Below, in pieces: positions 8,337 to 17,616 of a stretch of DNA of 64,000 bases (the first letter of the stretch is position 1; each line of letters starts with the position of its first letter). The notes under the pieces are model-generated. The model saw only the letters and a program-made list of their open reading frames with translations, was not told the DNA's origin and did not search any database. The stretch covers positions 1,054,001-1,118,000 of the forward strand of contig NC_007974.2 of assembly GCF_000196015.1 (NCBI RefSeq), in the 5' to 3' direction. This DNA is from Cupriavidus metallidurans CH34. Its GTDB lineage: Bacteria > Pseudomonadota > Gammaproteobacteria > Burkholderiales > Burkholderiaceae. The position numbers and the translations under genes are program-made.

Positions 8337-9778
8337 TGCGGTTGCTGTCGAAGCTGCAGGCCGCAATGCCGGCATCGCTTACCACGCGGCTGGCGCTGGC
8401 CTATGGGCTGACCACGGCGGCGGTGCTGGTTGGCGTGGCAACGTATCTGTCGAGTTCGCTGGGTAACCAGTTGCAGGCGCGCGATGAAGGCGAGCTGGTA
8501 GGCGAGGTGCTGCTGGTGCGGCATCTGCTGCGTGAAGTTGGCAGTGAGGCCGAAATTCGCGCGGACACACACCGATTTGCCGATATCGCCATGGGGCACG
8601 AAGGGCTGGTGCTCGTGGTCCGCACGTTGGGCGGCGATCCGCTGGTCACGCTCAACCCGCGTAATGAACGGGTTCCAGATCTGCGCGTGCTGCCGCTCGC
8701 CACGGCGCCCGATACGACCCAATTGCAGACCTGGTATCCACGCAATGGCGTGCCGTCACGCGGCATCGTCGCGTTGGGCCAGATTGGCGACTCCGGTCAG
8801 ACTGTGGAGATCGTCGTGCTCAGCGATGCGGGCTATCGCGTGGCGCTGATGCGCGAGTATCACAGCCGGTTGCTCGTGGCGGTGCTGTGCGGTGCGATCG
8901 TGGCGGCGGCCCTCGGTTTCCTGCTGGCACGGCGTGGCTTGCGGCCCTTGCGGCGGATGGCGAGCGATGCGGCGGCCGTGACCACGAGCCGACTGGCGAC
9001 GCGCCTCGACGTAGGCAGCGCACCGGAGGAATTGCGCGATCTGGCGGGCGCGTTCAACGGTATGCTCGCGCGCCTGCAGGACAGCTTCACGCGGCTTTCC
9101 ACGTTCTCGGCCGATCTGGCGCACGACTTCCGCACGCCGATCAGTAACCTCGTGGGCCAGACGCAGGTCACGCTGGCCCAGCGACGCACGGCGGCGGAGT
9201 ATGAATCGTTGCTTGAGTCGAATCTCGAGGAGTACGAGCGCTTGTCGCGCATGATCGAAAACATGCTGTTCCTGGCGCGCGCCGACAACGCACAGGTTGC
9301 ACTCGGGGCGCGGCCACTCGATGCGCGGGCGGAACTGGACAAGGTGGCGGAGTATTTCGAAGCTGTGGCCGCCGACCGCGACCTGACGCTGTCCGTCACC
9401 GGCGCGGCCACGGTGACTGCGGACCAGCCGTTGCTGCGGCGCGCCATCATCAATCTGCTGGACAACGCGCTGCGTCACGCGCCTGCGGGCAGTACGGTGC
9501 AATTGGCCGTGTCACGTGGACAGCCCGGCCATACCGCCATCAGCGTGGTGAACGGCGGCCCCGGGATCACGCCGGAGGCGCTGCCGCACCTTTTCGCACG
9601 CTTCTATCGCGGCGATCCGTCACGTCGCGACTCGGCCAAATCCACCGGCCTCGGCCTTGCCATTGTCGACACCATCATGCGGCTGCATGGCGGCAGCGTG
9701 TCCGTGCGCAGCGTGGACGGACAAACCACGTTCGAACTCGACTTTCCTGACAAAGCTGTCAGTAGGGCAGGCGCATAA
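8333..9778 (+). CDS. heavy-metal sensor histidine kinase (CzcS/CusS type)
   Basis: 481 residues. Two membrane helices (about residues 22-40 and 176-198) flank a periplasmic sensor of about 130 residues. A HAMP linker (GLRPLRRMASDAAAVTT) follows, then the H-box FSADLAHDFRTPISNLVGQ with the phospho-accepting His, and an ATPase domain with N-box NLLDNALRHAP, G1 NGGPGI and G2 STGLGLAIV. This is the standard order of the heavy-metal kinase family. The start overlaps the regulator's natural stop by four bases (ATGA), so translation is probably coupled; the premature stop in the regulator at 8277 would uncouple it. Its output partner would be the damaged regulator, and the likely target the CzcA/CzcB genes nearby. 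Confidence 0.9.
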   Translation: MMRLLSKLQAAMPASLTTRLALAYGLTTAAVLVGVATYLSSSLGNQLQARDEGELVGEVLLVRHLLREVGSEAEIRADTHRFADIAMGHEGLVLVVRTLGGDPLVTLNPRNERVPDLRVLPLATAPDTTQLQTWYPRNGVPSRGIVALGQIGDSGQTVEIVVLSDAGYRVALMREYHSRLLVAVLCGAIVAAALGFLLARRGLRPLRRMASDAAAVTTSRLATRLDVGSAPEELRDLAGAFNGMLARLQDSFTRLSTFSADLAHDFRTPISNLVGQTQVTLAQRRTAAEYESLLESNLEEYERLSRMIENMLFLARADNAQVALGARPLDARAELDKVAEYFEAVAADRDLTLSVTGAATVTADQPLLRRAIINLLDNALRHAPAGSTVQLAVSRGQPGHTAISVVNGGPGITPEALPHLFARFYRGDPSRRDSAKSTGLGLAIVDTIMRLHGGSVSVRSVDGQTTFELDFPDKAVSRAGA

Positions 9779-9822
9779 TAGTCGGCTCGCGGGATATGCC
9801 CGCTCCACGTAAGGAGACCGAC

Positions 9823-10230
9823 ATGCAGGTGCAACCGTATCTCGATTTTGGCGGCCGATTTGACGAGGCAATGGCGTTCTACGGCAAGGTGATGGGCGCC
9901 AAAGTGACGTTTATGATGCGCTACAAGGACGCGCCCGAAGGGCAGCCCAAGCCATCGCCCGCCTGGGCCGAGAAAGTCATGCACGCGAATATCCAGGTGG
10001 GAGACAGCCAGTTCATGGCATCGGATGGCCGGGAGGGGCAGACCCCCGCGTTCTCCGGCTTCATGATGTCGGTGGGCGACGTGCCGAATGCAGAGGGTCA
10101 GCGGATATTCAATGCGCTGGCCGAAGGTGGTCAGGTGTTCATGCCTTACCAGAAGACATTCTGGGCCGAGGGGTTCGGGATGCTCGTCGACCGGTTCGGC
10201 ATGACGTGGATGGTCAACTGCGAACACTGA
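9823..10230 (+). CDS. VOC-superfamily (glyoxalase/bleomycin-resistance fold) protein, PhnB-like
   Basis: 135 residues starting MQVQPYLDF, with AAGGAG at 9811. It matches the PhnB/YdcJ-type VOC proteins: beta-alpha-beta-beta-beta modules with F-x-G-x-x-x-E/D-A-M-x-F-Y near the start, HANIQVGDSQFMASD in the middle, and the C-terminal FGMLVDRFGMTWMVNCEH. Such proteins are small cytoplasmic metal-binding or ligand-binding proteins of uncertain reaction; no function can be assigned. It follows the kinase by 44 bases and could be co-transcribed, but a metal-resistance role is not implied. Confidence 0.85.
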   Translation: MQVQPYLDFGGRFDEAMAFYGKVMGAKVTFMMRYKDAPEGQPKPSPAWAEKVMHANIQVGDSQFMASDGREGQTPAFSGFMMSVGDVPNAEGQRIFNALAEGGQVFMPYQKTFWAEGFGMLVDRFGMTWMVNCEH

Positions 10231-10310
10231 CGCACTGACGTATTGCGGGTGAGCGGCCAAGCCGTCGTCACCCGCCTCTTTCCGCCTCTTTCCATTTCTC
10301 CGGTTTTCTC

Positions 10311-10346
10311 CTGCCCCCTCTCCCGCGTTCGCGGAAGAGGGGGCAG
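10311..10346. terminator. hairpin between convergent genes
   Basis: CTGCCCCCTCT pairs with AGAGGGGGCAG across a 14-base loop that contains its own small CGCG/TTCGCG hairpin. It lies between the VOC gene and the end of czcA, which converge here, so it probably ends both transcripts. No U-tract is present. Confidence 0.55.
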
Positions 10347-10351
10347 TCATG

Positions 10352-13300
10352 TCAGCGGCTCGCCAATCGCCCGTGGGCCCAGCGATACAGCACCGGTAGT
10401 ACCAGCAGCGTCAGCGCGGTGGATGACAATATCCCGCCGATCACGACCGTGGCCAGTGGCCGCTGCACCTCTGCGCCGGTGCCCGTGGCAATCGCCATCG
10501 GCACGAATCCGAGCGATGCCACGAGCGCCGTCATCAGCACCGGGCGCAGCCGCGTCAGCGCGCCGTTGAACACGGCATCGTCGAGCGATCGGCCTTCCTC
10601 ACGCAGCGAGCGGATAAACGAGAGCATGACCAGTCCGTTGAGCACCGCCACACCGGAGAGCGCGATGAAGCCCACCGCCGCGGAGATCGACAACGGAATA
10701 CCGCGCATCCACAAGGCCAGGACGCCACCGGTCAATGCAAACGGAATCCCGGTGAAGACGATCAACCCGTCGCGCACATTGCCGAACATGGCGAACAGCA
10801 GTACGAATACCATCAGCAGCGCCACGGGCACGACGATCTGGAGCCGTTCCGTCGCCGACTGCAACTGCTCGAATGTGCCACCCCAGGCAATCCAGTAGCC
10901 GGTGGGGATCTTCACGCGCGCGTCGATGGCCGCCACGGCTTCGGGGACGAACGTGCCGAGATCCCGTCCCCGCACATTGGCGCTGATGACGATGCGGCGC
11001 TTGCCGTTTTCCCGTGAGATCTGGTTCGGACCTGGCGCAATGGTCAGCGTGGCGACCTCGCCGAGCGGAATGTAGCTCGTTGCCGCGTTGGTGCCCTTGG
11101 GCAGGGGGATAGGCAGACGTCGCAGCGCTTCCACGTCGGCGCGAATGCCTTCCGGCAGGCGCACGCCAATGTTGAAGCGGCGGTCGCCCTGGTAGAACAC
11201 GCCGGCGTCGCGGCCGCCCACGGCGATGGCGACGGTGTCCTGAACGTCGATCATGTTCAGCCCGTAGCGTGCCGCGCGGGCGCGGTCGACGTCGACGGTC
11301 AGCACCGGTAGACCCGTGGTCTGTTCGACCTTGACCTCTGTGGCGCCGGACACGGTCTGCAGGACCTTGGCGATGCGCTGCGCCGTGGTATCAAGCACCT
11401 CGTTATCGTCGCCGAACAGCTTGACCGCCACGTCACTGCGCACGCCTGAAATCAGCTCGTTGAAGCGTAACTGGATCGGCTGCGAGAACTCGTAGCGATT
11501 GCCCGGAATCTTCTCCAGTTCGCCTTCGATCGCGGCGCGCAGCGACTCGCGGGAACGGGAGGGATCTGGCCACTTGTCGCGTGGTTTCAGCATGATGTAG
11601 GCATCCGAGATGTTGGGCGGCATCGGATCCGATGCGATCTCCGCGGTACCCGTGCGCGCGAAAATGCGCTCGATCTCGGGGAAGGTTGCCTTGAGGCGCG
11701 TTTCGATCTGCTGCTGCATCGCCACCGACTGCGTCAGACTCGTACCCGGAATGCGCAGCGCCTGTACCGAGAAATCGCCTTCGTTCAGGTTGGGGATGAA
11801 CTCGCTCCCGAGGCGCAGCGCCACCAGCCCGCTAAGCAGCACCGCCATGCCCGCGCCAGCGAGCACCACCGGCGTATTGGCCAGGGCGCGCTTGAGCACC
11901 GGCTCGTATCCGCGGCGAGCCCAGCCCATGATGCGGTTTTCCTTTTCCTCGACGCCGCCGCCAATAAACAGCGCCACGGCTGCCGGCACGAAAGTCACGG
12001 AGAGGATCAGCGCGCCAATCAGTGCCAGCACTACGGTCATCGCCATCGGGTGGAACATCTTGCCCTCCACTCCGCTCAACGCAAAGATCGGGATGTAGAC
12101 GATCATGATGATGAGCTGGCCATAAACCAGTGGCCGGCGTGCCTCGCTCGCGGCCGCGAACACTTCCTCGAAGCGTTCGGCGCGTGTCAGCGGGCGTCCC
12201 AGGCGCTCTTTCGCATGAGCCAGACGGCGGACGCAGTTCTCGACGATCACCACGGCGCCGTCGACGATGATGCCGAAGTCGAGCGCGCCCAGGCTCATCA
12301 GGTTCGCGCTGATCTTGTATGACACCATCCCGGTGAACGTGAACAGCATCGACAGCGGGATCACCATGGCGGTGATCAGCGCCGCGCGCAGGTTGCCGAG
12401 GAACAGGAACAGGATGGCGATCACCAGCACTGCGCCTTCGAGCAGGTTCTTCTTGACGGTGGCGATGGCCTTGTCGACGAGATTGGTCCGATCGTAGACG
12501 GTGACCGCCTTGATGCCTGCCGGCAAGGACTTGTTGATCACGGCCATGCGCGCATCTACGGCCTGGGATACCGCGCGGCTGTTTTCGCCGATCAGCATGA
12601 AGACCGTACCCAGTACCACTTCGCGGCCGTTGTCGGTGGCGGCGCCGGTGCGCAGCTCCCGGCCAAGGTCCACTTCGGCAAGATCACGGACACGGATCGG
12701 CAAGCCTTGAGCGGTGCCCACGATGACGTCCCCGATGTCGTCGGTCGACTTGACCTGCCCGGGCGCGCGCACCAGGTACTGCTCGCCGCGCCGCTCGATA
12801 TAGCCGGCGCCGACATTGGTGTTGTTGCGTTCGAGCGCCTGCACCACGTCCTGCAGCGAGAAGCCGTACGAGGCCAGCTTTTCAGGGCTTGGCGCTACCA
12901 GGTATTCCTTGGCGAAGCCGCCGATCGAGTTGATTTCGGTAACGCCGGGCACGTTGCGCAACTGTGGCTTGATGACCCAGTCCTGGATCTCCCGCAGGTC
13001 GGTGGGCGTGTATGGCGTGCCATCCGGCTTGCGCGCATCCGGCTCGGCTTCGACGGTCCACAGGTAGATCTCGCCGAGGCCGGTGGAAATGGGGCCCATG
13101 GCAGGCACCACGCCTTCCGGGAGCTTGTCCTTGGCTTCCTGGATGCGCTGGTTGACGAGTTGGCGCGCGAAGTAGATATCCGTGCCGTCCTTGAAGATCA
13201 CCGTGATCTGGGACAGGCCGTAGCGCGACAGCGAACGGGTCTGCTCCAGGCCCGGCAGGCCGGCGATGGTGACCTCAAGCGGATAGGTGACGCGCTGCTC

Positions 13301-13483
13301 GGTTTCAAGCGGCGAGTAACCGGGCGCCGAAGTGTTGATCTGTACCTGGACATTGGTGATGTCCGGGACGGCGTCGATCGGCAGGCGGCTGTAGTTGTAG
13401 ATGCCGAGCCCGGCCATGCCGAGGACCGCCAGCATCACGAGCCATCGCTGCGCGATGGCGAAGCGGAGAATACGTTCGAACAT
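10352..13483 (-). CDS. czcA: heavy-metal efflux RND permease, CzcA family
   Basis: 1043 residues, full length for the HME-RND inner-membrane proton antiporter that forms a tripartite pump with a CzcB adaptor and a CzcC outer-membrane channel. It begins MFERILRFAIAQRWLV, with a first transmembrane helix, a large periplasmic loop, a cluster of helices from about 340 to 550, a second periplasmic loop, and a final helix set. The proton-relay motif in TM4 reads DFGIIVDGAVVIVEN (about residues 402-416), the version found in divalent-cation exporters (Co, Zn, Cd, Ni) rather than Cu/Ag exporters. czcB lies 14 bases upstream on the same strand but is truncated by the transposon, so the native promoter has been separated from this gene. 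Confidence 0.92.
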   Translation of the reverse strand: MFERILRFAIAQRWLVMLAVLGMAGLGIYNYSRLPIDAVPDITNVQVQINTSAPGYSPLETEQRVTYPLEVTIAGLPGLEQTRSLSRYGLSQITVIFKDGTDIYFARQLVNQRIQEAKDKLPEGVVPAMGPISTGLGEIYLWTVEAEPDARKPDGTPYTPTDLREIQDWVIKPQLRNVPGVTEINSIGGFAKEYLVAPSPEKLASYGFSLQDVVQALERNNTNVGAGYIERRGEQYLVRAPGQVKSTDDIGDVIVGTAQGLPIRVRDLAEVDLGRELRTGAATDNGREVVLGTVFMLIGENSRAVSQAVDARMAVINKSLPAGIKAVTVYDRTNLVDKAIATVKKNLLEGAVLVIAILFLFLGNLRAALITAMVIPLSMLFTFTGMVSYKISANLMSLGALDFGIIVDGAVVIVENCVRRLAHAKERLGRPLTRAERFEEVFAAASEARRPLVYGQLIIMIVYIPIFALSGVEGKMFHPMAMTVVLALIGALILSVTFVPAAVALFIGGGVEEKENRIMGWARRGYEPVLKRALANTPVVLAGAGMAVLLSGLVALRLGSEFIPNLNEGDFSVQALRIPGTSLTQSVAMQQQIETRLKATFPEIERIFARTGTAEIASDPMPPNISDAYIMLKPRDKWPDPSRSRESLRAAIEGELEKIPGNRYEFSQPIQLRFNELISGVRSDVAVKLFGDDNEVLDTTAQRIAKVLQTVSGATEVKVEQTTGLPVLTVDVDRARAARYGLNMIDVQDTVAIAVGGRDAGVFYQGDRRFNIGVRLPEGIRADVEALRRLPIPLPKGTNAATSYIPLGEVATLTIAPGPNQISRENGKRRIVISANVRGRDLGTFVPEAVAAIDARVKIPTGYWIAWGGTFEQLQSATERLQIVVPVALLMVFVLLFAMFGNVRDGLIVFTGIPFALTGGVLALWMRGIPLSISAAVGFIALSGVAVLNGLVMLSFIRSLREEGRSLDDAVFNGALTRLRPVLMTALVASLGFVPMAIATGTGAEVQRPLATVVIGGILSSTALTLLVLPVLYRWAHGRLASR

Positions 13484-13497
13484 GAATGACTCTCCGT

Positions 13498-14418
13498 TCA
13501 GTGCGAATGCTCGGCGCTGCCCTTGCCCTGTTCGGCCTTGAGCACGAAGCTGTTGCCCGCCACATAGCGATCGCCGGCGGCCAGGCCGTCGACGATCTCG
13601 ATGCGCTTGCCGTCAGTGCGGCCCGTCTTGATCGCCCGGGCGAGGAAGCCTCCCGGCGCCTCAACGAATACCTGCTTCTGGCCGTTCTCGACCTGCACCG
13701 CATCCGCTTCGATGATCACTGGGGCTTCGGCGTCGCCGGTGGCCACGCTGACGGTGACGAACAGACCCGGGCGCCATGCCATCTCGGGGTTCGACAGCGT
13801 CACGCGGGCCGTGGCGGTACGGGTTTGCTGGCCGAGCAGGGCGCCGACGTAGGAGACCTTGCCTTCCGCCTCGCCATCGAATGCAGCAGAAGCTATACGT
13901 ACCGATTCGCCCAGCTTCACATGCCCGAGGTCCTTTGGCGCGATGACGAACTCGGCCCAGACCGTGTTGAGATCGGAGATCGTGAAGACCGCGGTCTCCG
14001 CCGCGACGGCTTCGCCGAGTGCCAGGTGCTTTTCGACGACGATGCCGTCGAAGGGGGCGCGCAGCTCGAACTGGTTGATGGCACGGGCGCTGGGCTTCGC
14101 GCCAATGGCGGTCAGTTTCTGGGCGGCGTTGCGCTCGGCGATTTCGGCTTCCTGCAGCGCGGTACGTGCCGCAAGGAAGTCCTGCTCGGCGGAAACCTTG
14201 TCCTCCCAGAGCTTCTTTTCGCGGGTGTAGGTAGTGCGCGCCAGTTCTAGGCGCCGCTGCGCGGCGAGCAACTCACTACGTTGATCCGATAACTGCGTGC
14301 TGGCGAACACCGCCAGCAGGTCGCCTTTCTTCACACGCTGGCCAAGGTTGGCGGACACCGATTCGACAACGCCCGCCACGCGCGGCACCACGTGCGCGGT
14401 GCGGTCTTCGTTGAACTT
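13498..14418 (-). pseudogene. czcB: CzcB-type membrane-fusion (adaptor) protein, 5' end removed by Tn3-family insertion
   Basis: About 306 codons remain. Present are the lipoyl/hairpin region (GVVESVSANLGQRVKKGDLLAVF), a long coiled-coil hairpin (DQRSELLAAQRRLELARTTYTR... onward), the second lipoyl half (NQFELRAPFDGIVVEKHLALGEAV), the beta-barrel domain and a C-terminal domain with QKQVFVEAPGG. The reading frame continues upstream through FNEDRTAHV to a lysine codon at 14418, where the transposon inverted repeat begins. The signal peptide and roughly the first 80-100 residues expected for CzcB are missing. A GTG at 14391 could start a cytoplasmic remnant, but without an export signal it would not work as an adaptor. 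An expected czcC upstream is also absent. Confidence 0.88.
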
Positions 14419-14456
14419 GGGGTCGCCTCAGAAAACGGAAAATAAAGCACGTTAAG
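14419..14456 (+). repeat. Tn3-family terminal inverted repeat, left
   Basis: 38-bp end beginning GGGG and ending CACGTTAAG. It matches the right end at all positions but one (T versus C near the inner edge). Confidence 0.95.
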
Positions 14457-14494
14457 GCAAAACGGCTCCGCCGTTGGGCATCAATACGGCTTTG

Positions 14495-14830
14495 TCATTG
14501 ACGCGCTGTCGCGCATTCCTGGCAGAACACAACAGCAGGATCGGCGTTCAACAGTTCCGGCTCCAAATCACTGTGACAGGCGCAGCACAGCCCATAGGTG
14601 CCAGAGTCGAGGCGGGCCAGCGCAGCTTCGACCTTGCGCTTGCGAATGGTCAGCCGCTCCCGCAATCCTTGGGCAAGAGCCTGTTGTTGGAGGGCGTCGA
14701 TACGCGACACCCTACCGACACAGGATTGATCCAGCTCGACCGGCGCGGCGGACTGTTGAGCCTGCTGGATTGCCTCAACGGTTTCCCTTTGCTCGATCAG
14801 CAGTCGAGCGCGGAACTGTTCCATGTCCAT
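14495..14830 (-). CDS. DksA/TraR-family zinc-finger protein
   Basis: 111 residues starting MDMEQFRARLLIEQRETVEAI, preceded by AAGGAG. An N-terminal helical hairpin (about residues 1-75) is followed by the four-cysteine zinc finger YGLCCACHSDL...VVFCQECA near the C-terminus. DksA/TraR proteins insert into the RNA polymerase secondary channel and tune the stringent response. In this copy the tip region between the two helices lacks the DxxDxA pattern of chromosomal DksA, reading SCVGRVSRIDALQQ, with a single conserved DA. It is the last gene of the transposon's leftward operon, 16 bases after the stress-protein gene. It may reprogramme transcription under stress; this is inference. Confidence 0.88.
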   Translation of the reverse strand: MDMEQFRARLLIEQRETVEAIQQAQQSAAPVELDQSCVGRVSRIDALQQQALAQGLRERLTIRKRKVEAALARLDSGTYGLCCACHSDLEPELLNADPAVVFCQECATARQ

Positions 14831-14846
14831 TGAGGCGACTCCTTCG

Positions 14847-15710
14847 CTATCGCAGTAGAAGCGTGGGGATGGTCGAGGAACGCAGCAGGTCAGCGGTCTT
14901 GCTGCCGAACATCAAAGTGCGCAGCGGCGAGTGACCGAATGCGCCCATGATGAGCATGTCGATGGACTGCTCCTTGACCGTCTTGGCGATGATGCTTTCC
15001 GCATCGCCGGGGATCAGTGAGGCGGTGACGTCGAAGCCAGCCGATTCCAAGGTGGTCTTGGCCCAATCAAGCTGCTTGGGTGCATCCTGGCTTTTCTTCC
15101 CCGACATCAGCAGGATGATAGGCAAACCTCGGAACAGCGGGCTGCCAGCGACCATTTCGACGCCACGCCGGGTCACGACACCGCCGTCGAAGGCGATCAT
15201 CACGCGCTGCGGCTCTTTGAAGCCTTCGGTCACGGTCAGGATCGGTTTGTGCAGCGAACGTACCACCCGCTCCACATTGCGGCCCAAGTCGCGCTGTGTG
15301 GCTTCTGCGGCTTCGCCACGGCGTCCGAGTATCAGCAGGCGCACGCCGTCTTCCTGTTCGGCCAGCGTTGCTTCAAGTTCGCCGTGCCGCTGGCGAACAT
15401 CGACCAGCGCGGCACCGGCAGCGGTGGCCCGTTCGCGCAGTCGGTTCAGGAAGATGCGGCCTTGCTCGCGAGCATTCTTGGTGCGGGCCTCGTCTTCGGC
15501 GGTGAGCTTGGTCAGCAGATTTTCCTGGGCGTCAATGCCGATGGCACCGCTGTGATCTTCGCCCGATCCCTGCTCGGGGTGGCGGTCGATGACGTGCAGA
15601 AACTCCAGCGGCGCGTCCATTCGGCGAGCGGCCCATGCGGCGTAGTCGGCCACGTAATCGGCGAAGTGGGATTGATCCACGCAGGCCAGCACTTTGTTTT
15701 CGTTCTTCAT
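14847..15710 (-). CDS. tandem universal stress protein (UspA family)
   Basis: 287 residues made of two Usp domains. The first begins VLACVDQSHFADYVADYAAWAARR and contains LLILGRRGEA; the second begins RVMIAFDGGVVTRRGVEM and ends with the nucleotide-binding signature MGAFGHSPLRTLMFGS, close to the consensus G-x2-G-x9-G-(S/T). The tandem form usually binds ATP and acts in the cytoplasm under respiratory, acid or oxidative stress. It lies 14 bases downstream of the SulP gene on the same strand. A role in modulating the neighbouring anion transporter is possible because SulP and Usp genes frequently travel together, but no direct evidence is in the sequence. Confidence 0.92.
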   Translation of the reverse strand: MKNENKVLACVDQSHFADYVADYAAWAARRMDAPLEFLHVIDRHPEQGSGEDHSGAIGIDAQENLLTKLTAEDEARTKNAREQGRIFLNRLRERATAAGAALVDVRQRHGELEATLAEQEDGVRLLILGRRGEAAEATQRDLGRNVERVVRSLHKPILTVTEGFKEPQRVMIAFDGGVVTRRGVEMVAGSPLFRGLPIILLMSGKKSQDAPKQLDWAKTTLESAGFDVTASLIPGDAESIIAKTVKEQSIDMLIMGAFGHSPLRTLMFGSKTADLLRSSTIPTLLLR

Positions 15711-15724
15711 GATCCTGTTTCCTC

Positions 15725-17203
15725 TCAGTGGCCCATCAGCATGTCTTCGGCACCGTCTTTGTCATGCACGGCGAACTTGTCCACCATTGTGGCGCTGGCC
15801 TCGTTCAAGCCGATGACTTCGACCTCGGTGGCTTCACGGCGGAACTTGATGACCACCTTGTCTAAGGCGCTAACAGCGGTGATGTCCCAGAAGTGGGCGC
15901 GACTTACGTCAATGCGCACTTTCTCGATGACTTCCTTGTAGTCGAAGGTATTGATGAAGCGATCCGCCGAGGCAAAGAACACTTGGCCGGTAATGGTGTA
16001 GGTGCGCACGCGGCCTTCGTCCTCGGTGCGAGAGGTGACGCGCAGAATCTGGCCCACCTTGTGCGCGAAGAAGAAGCCCGACAGCAGCACTCCGATTAGC
16101 ACGCCCTTGGCCAAGTCGTGGGTGCCAACCGTCACTACCACGGTGGCCAGCATCACCATGCTGGAACTTTTTGGGTGCTCGCGCAGATTGCGGATCGAGG
16201 CCCAGTTGAAGGTGCCGATAGACACCATGATCATCACCGCGACCAGTGCGGCCATCGGAATGCGGGCCACCCAGTCACCGATAAACACCACCATCAGCAG
16301 CAGAAACACGCCAGCGGCCAGCGTGGAGAGTCGGCCACGACCGCCGGATTTTACGTTGATGACCGACTGGCCAATCATGGCGCAACCTGCCATGCCGCCG
16401 AGGAAGCCGGTAGCAATGTTTGCCACACCTTGACCCACGCATTCGCGGTTCTTGTTGCTGTTGGAGTCGGTCAGGTCATCGACGATGGAAGCCGTCATCA
16501 TGGATTCCAGCAAGCCGACGACCGCCAAGGTGGCCGAGACAGGGAAGATGATCTTGAGCGTTTCGAGGTTCAGCGGCACATCAGGCAGCAGGAACACCGG
16601 CAGACTGTCAGGCAGTTTGCCCATGTCGCCCACAGTGCGAATGTCGAGGCCGAGGAAGATCGCCACTCCGGTCAACACGACGATGGCAACCAGCGGCGAC
16701 GGCACGGCCTTGGTGATGTAGGGAAAGCCGTAGATGATGCCGAGACCTGCCGCCGTCATGGCATAAACGTGCCACGTCACATTGGTCAGCTCGGGCAACT
16801 GCGCCATGAAGATCAGGATGGCCAGCGCATTGACGAAGCCGGTGATGACCGAGCGAGAGACAAAGCGCATCAATGCGCCCAGCTTGAGCCACCCCGCGAG
16901 AATTTGCAGTACGCCGGTCAACACGGTGGCAGCCAGCAGATATTGCAGGCCGTGGTCTTTGACCAAGGTCACCATCAGCAGCGCCATTGCACCTGTGGCC
17001 GCAGACACCATGCCAGGGCGACCACCGGCAAAGGCAATGATCGCGGCAATGCTGAATGAGGCGTAAAGACCGACCTTCGGATCAACGCCCGCAATGATCG
17101 AGAAGGCGATTGCCTCGGGGATGAGCGCTAGCGCGACGACGATGCCCGCTAGTAAGTCGTTTCGGACATTGGAAAGCCAGTCCTGGCGTAAGGATTTCAT
17201 CAT
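15725..17203 (-). CDS. SulP-family inorganic anion transporter with STAS domain
   Basis: About 492 residues from [16 protein letters not shown]; an upstream in-frame extension lacks a ribosome site and family similarity. About 10-12 hydrophobic segments form the transporter, including the SulP hallmarks [51 protein letters not shown] and the later [27 protein letters not shown]. The C-terminal STAS domain starts around [18 protein letters not shown]. SulP proteins import sulfate, bicarbonate or other small anions; this short type resembles BicA/YchM relatives. It is the first gene of the transposon cargo operon, divergent from tnpR, with its promoter in the res region. Confidence 0.92.
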   Translation of the reverse strand: MMKSLRQDWLSNVRNDLLAGIVVALALIPEAIAFSIIAGVDPKVGLYASFSIAAIIAFAGGRPGMVSAATGAMALLMVTLVKDHGLQYLLAATVLTGVLQILAGWLKLGALMRFVSRSVITGFVNALAILIFMAQLPELTNVTWHVYAMTAAGLGIIYGFPYITKAVPSPLVAIVVLTGVAIFLGLDIRTVGDMGKLPDSLPVFLLPDVPLNLETLKIIFPVSATLAVVGLLESMMTASIVDDLTDSNSNKNRECVGQGVANIATGFLGGMAGCAMIGQSVINVKSGGRGRLSTLAAGVFLLLMVVFIGDWVARIPMAALVAVMIMVSIGTFNWASIRNLREHPKSSSMVMLATVVVTVGTHDLAKGVLIGVLLSGFFFAHKVGQILRVTSRTEDEGRVRTYTITGQVFFASADRFINTFDYKEVIEKVRIDVSRAHFWDITAVSALDKVVIKFRREATEVEVIGLNEASATMVDKFAVHDKDGAEDMLMGH

Positions 17204-17480
17204 TCTTCTATTCCGTTGTGGTTGCCAGCCAGTGGTGGCAGTTGGGGCGAACGCAAGCGCGTCTTCCCGGCCAGCGGAATAGAGAACGAACCCCGAGTAA
17301 TCCAGGGCCAGCAAGACGCAGTGAATCGGACGTGCAGCCTCGTGCGAGCGTGGTGTGTATTGAAGCTGGCTCGCAGCGAGAAAGAGGCTTACACGGGTAG
17401 GAACTCCGATAGTTGGCTTGCTGATTCTTTGGGAAAAGGCATTTTACCTTCTTTGCGGCGGCGCAACAATAATAATGTCA
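17204..17480. other. non-coding region upstream of sulP inside the transposon
   Basis: No supported gene. This stretch, together with the res site, separates the divergent sulP and tnpR genes and presumably carries the sulP promoter and leader. It contains AT-rich segments near 17455-17480 that could serve as a promoter. Confidence 0.45.
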
Positions 17481-17594
17481 GTCTGAGCTATACCCTAACT
17501 TGGCGTCAGACCATCCGGCGCTAAATCGTCAGAATAGAGTTGCCTTCCGAATTGATTGACATACGCCGTCAAGGGTCATAGATTTCTTCCTGAC
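17481..17594. promoter_or_regulatory. candidate res (resolution) site with three subsites
   Basis: Three imperfect inverted repeats lie in a row just before tnpR. Subsite I, 17481-17511, has ends GTCTGA/TCAGAC with TA at its centre. Subsite II, 17527-17561, has ends CGTCAGAAT and ATTGATTGACA. Subsite III, 17567-17594, has ends GTCAAGG and CCTGAC. Lengths of about 31, 35 and 28 bp and the order relative to tnpR match Tn3-family res sites, where subsite I is the crossover site. The same region must contain the divergent promoters for sulP and tnpR. Confidence 0.7.
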
Positions 17595-17616
17595 ACATTT
17601 CCCTCAGGAGGATACC

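Noticed and set aside
12707..13489. 260-codon rightward frame opposite czcA
   Set aside because: Mirror of the third codon positions of czcA; no motif or start site.
14414..14418. Direct 5-bp target duplication of the Tn3 element
   Set aside because: The left AACTT is matched on the right by AAGTT, which is the reverse complement, not a copy.
16118..17059. 313-codon rightward frame opposite the SulP gene
   Set aside because: Highly biased His/Asp/Gln composition and antisense to a conserved membrane protein.
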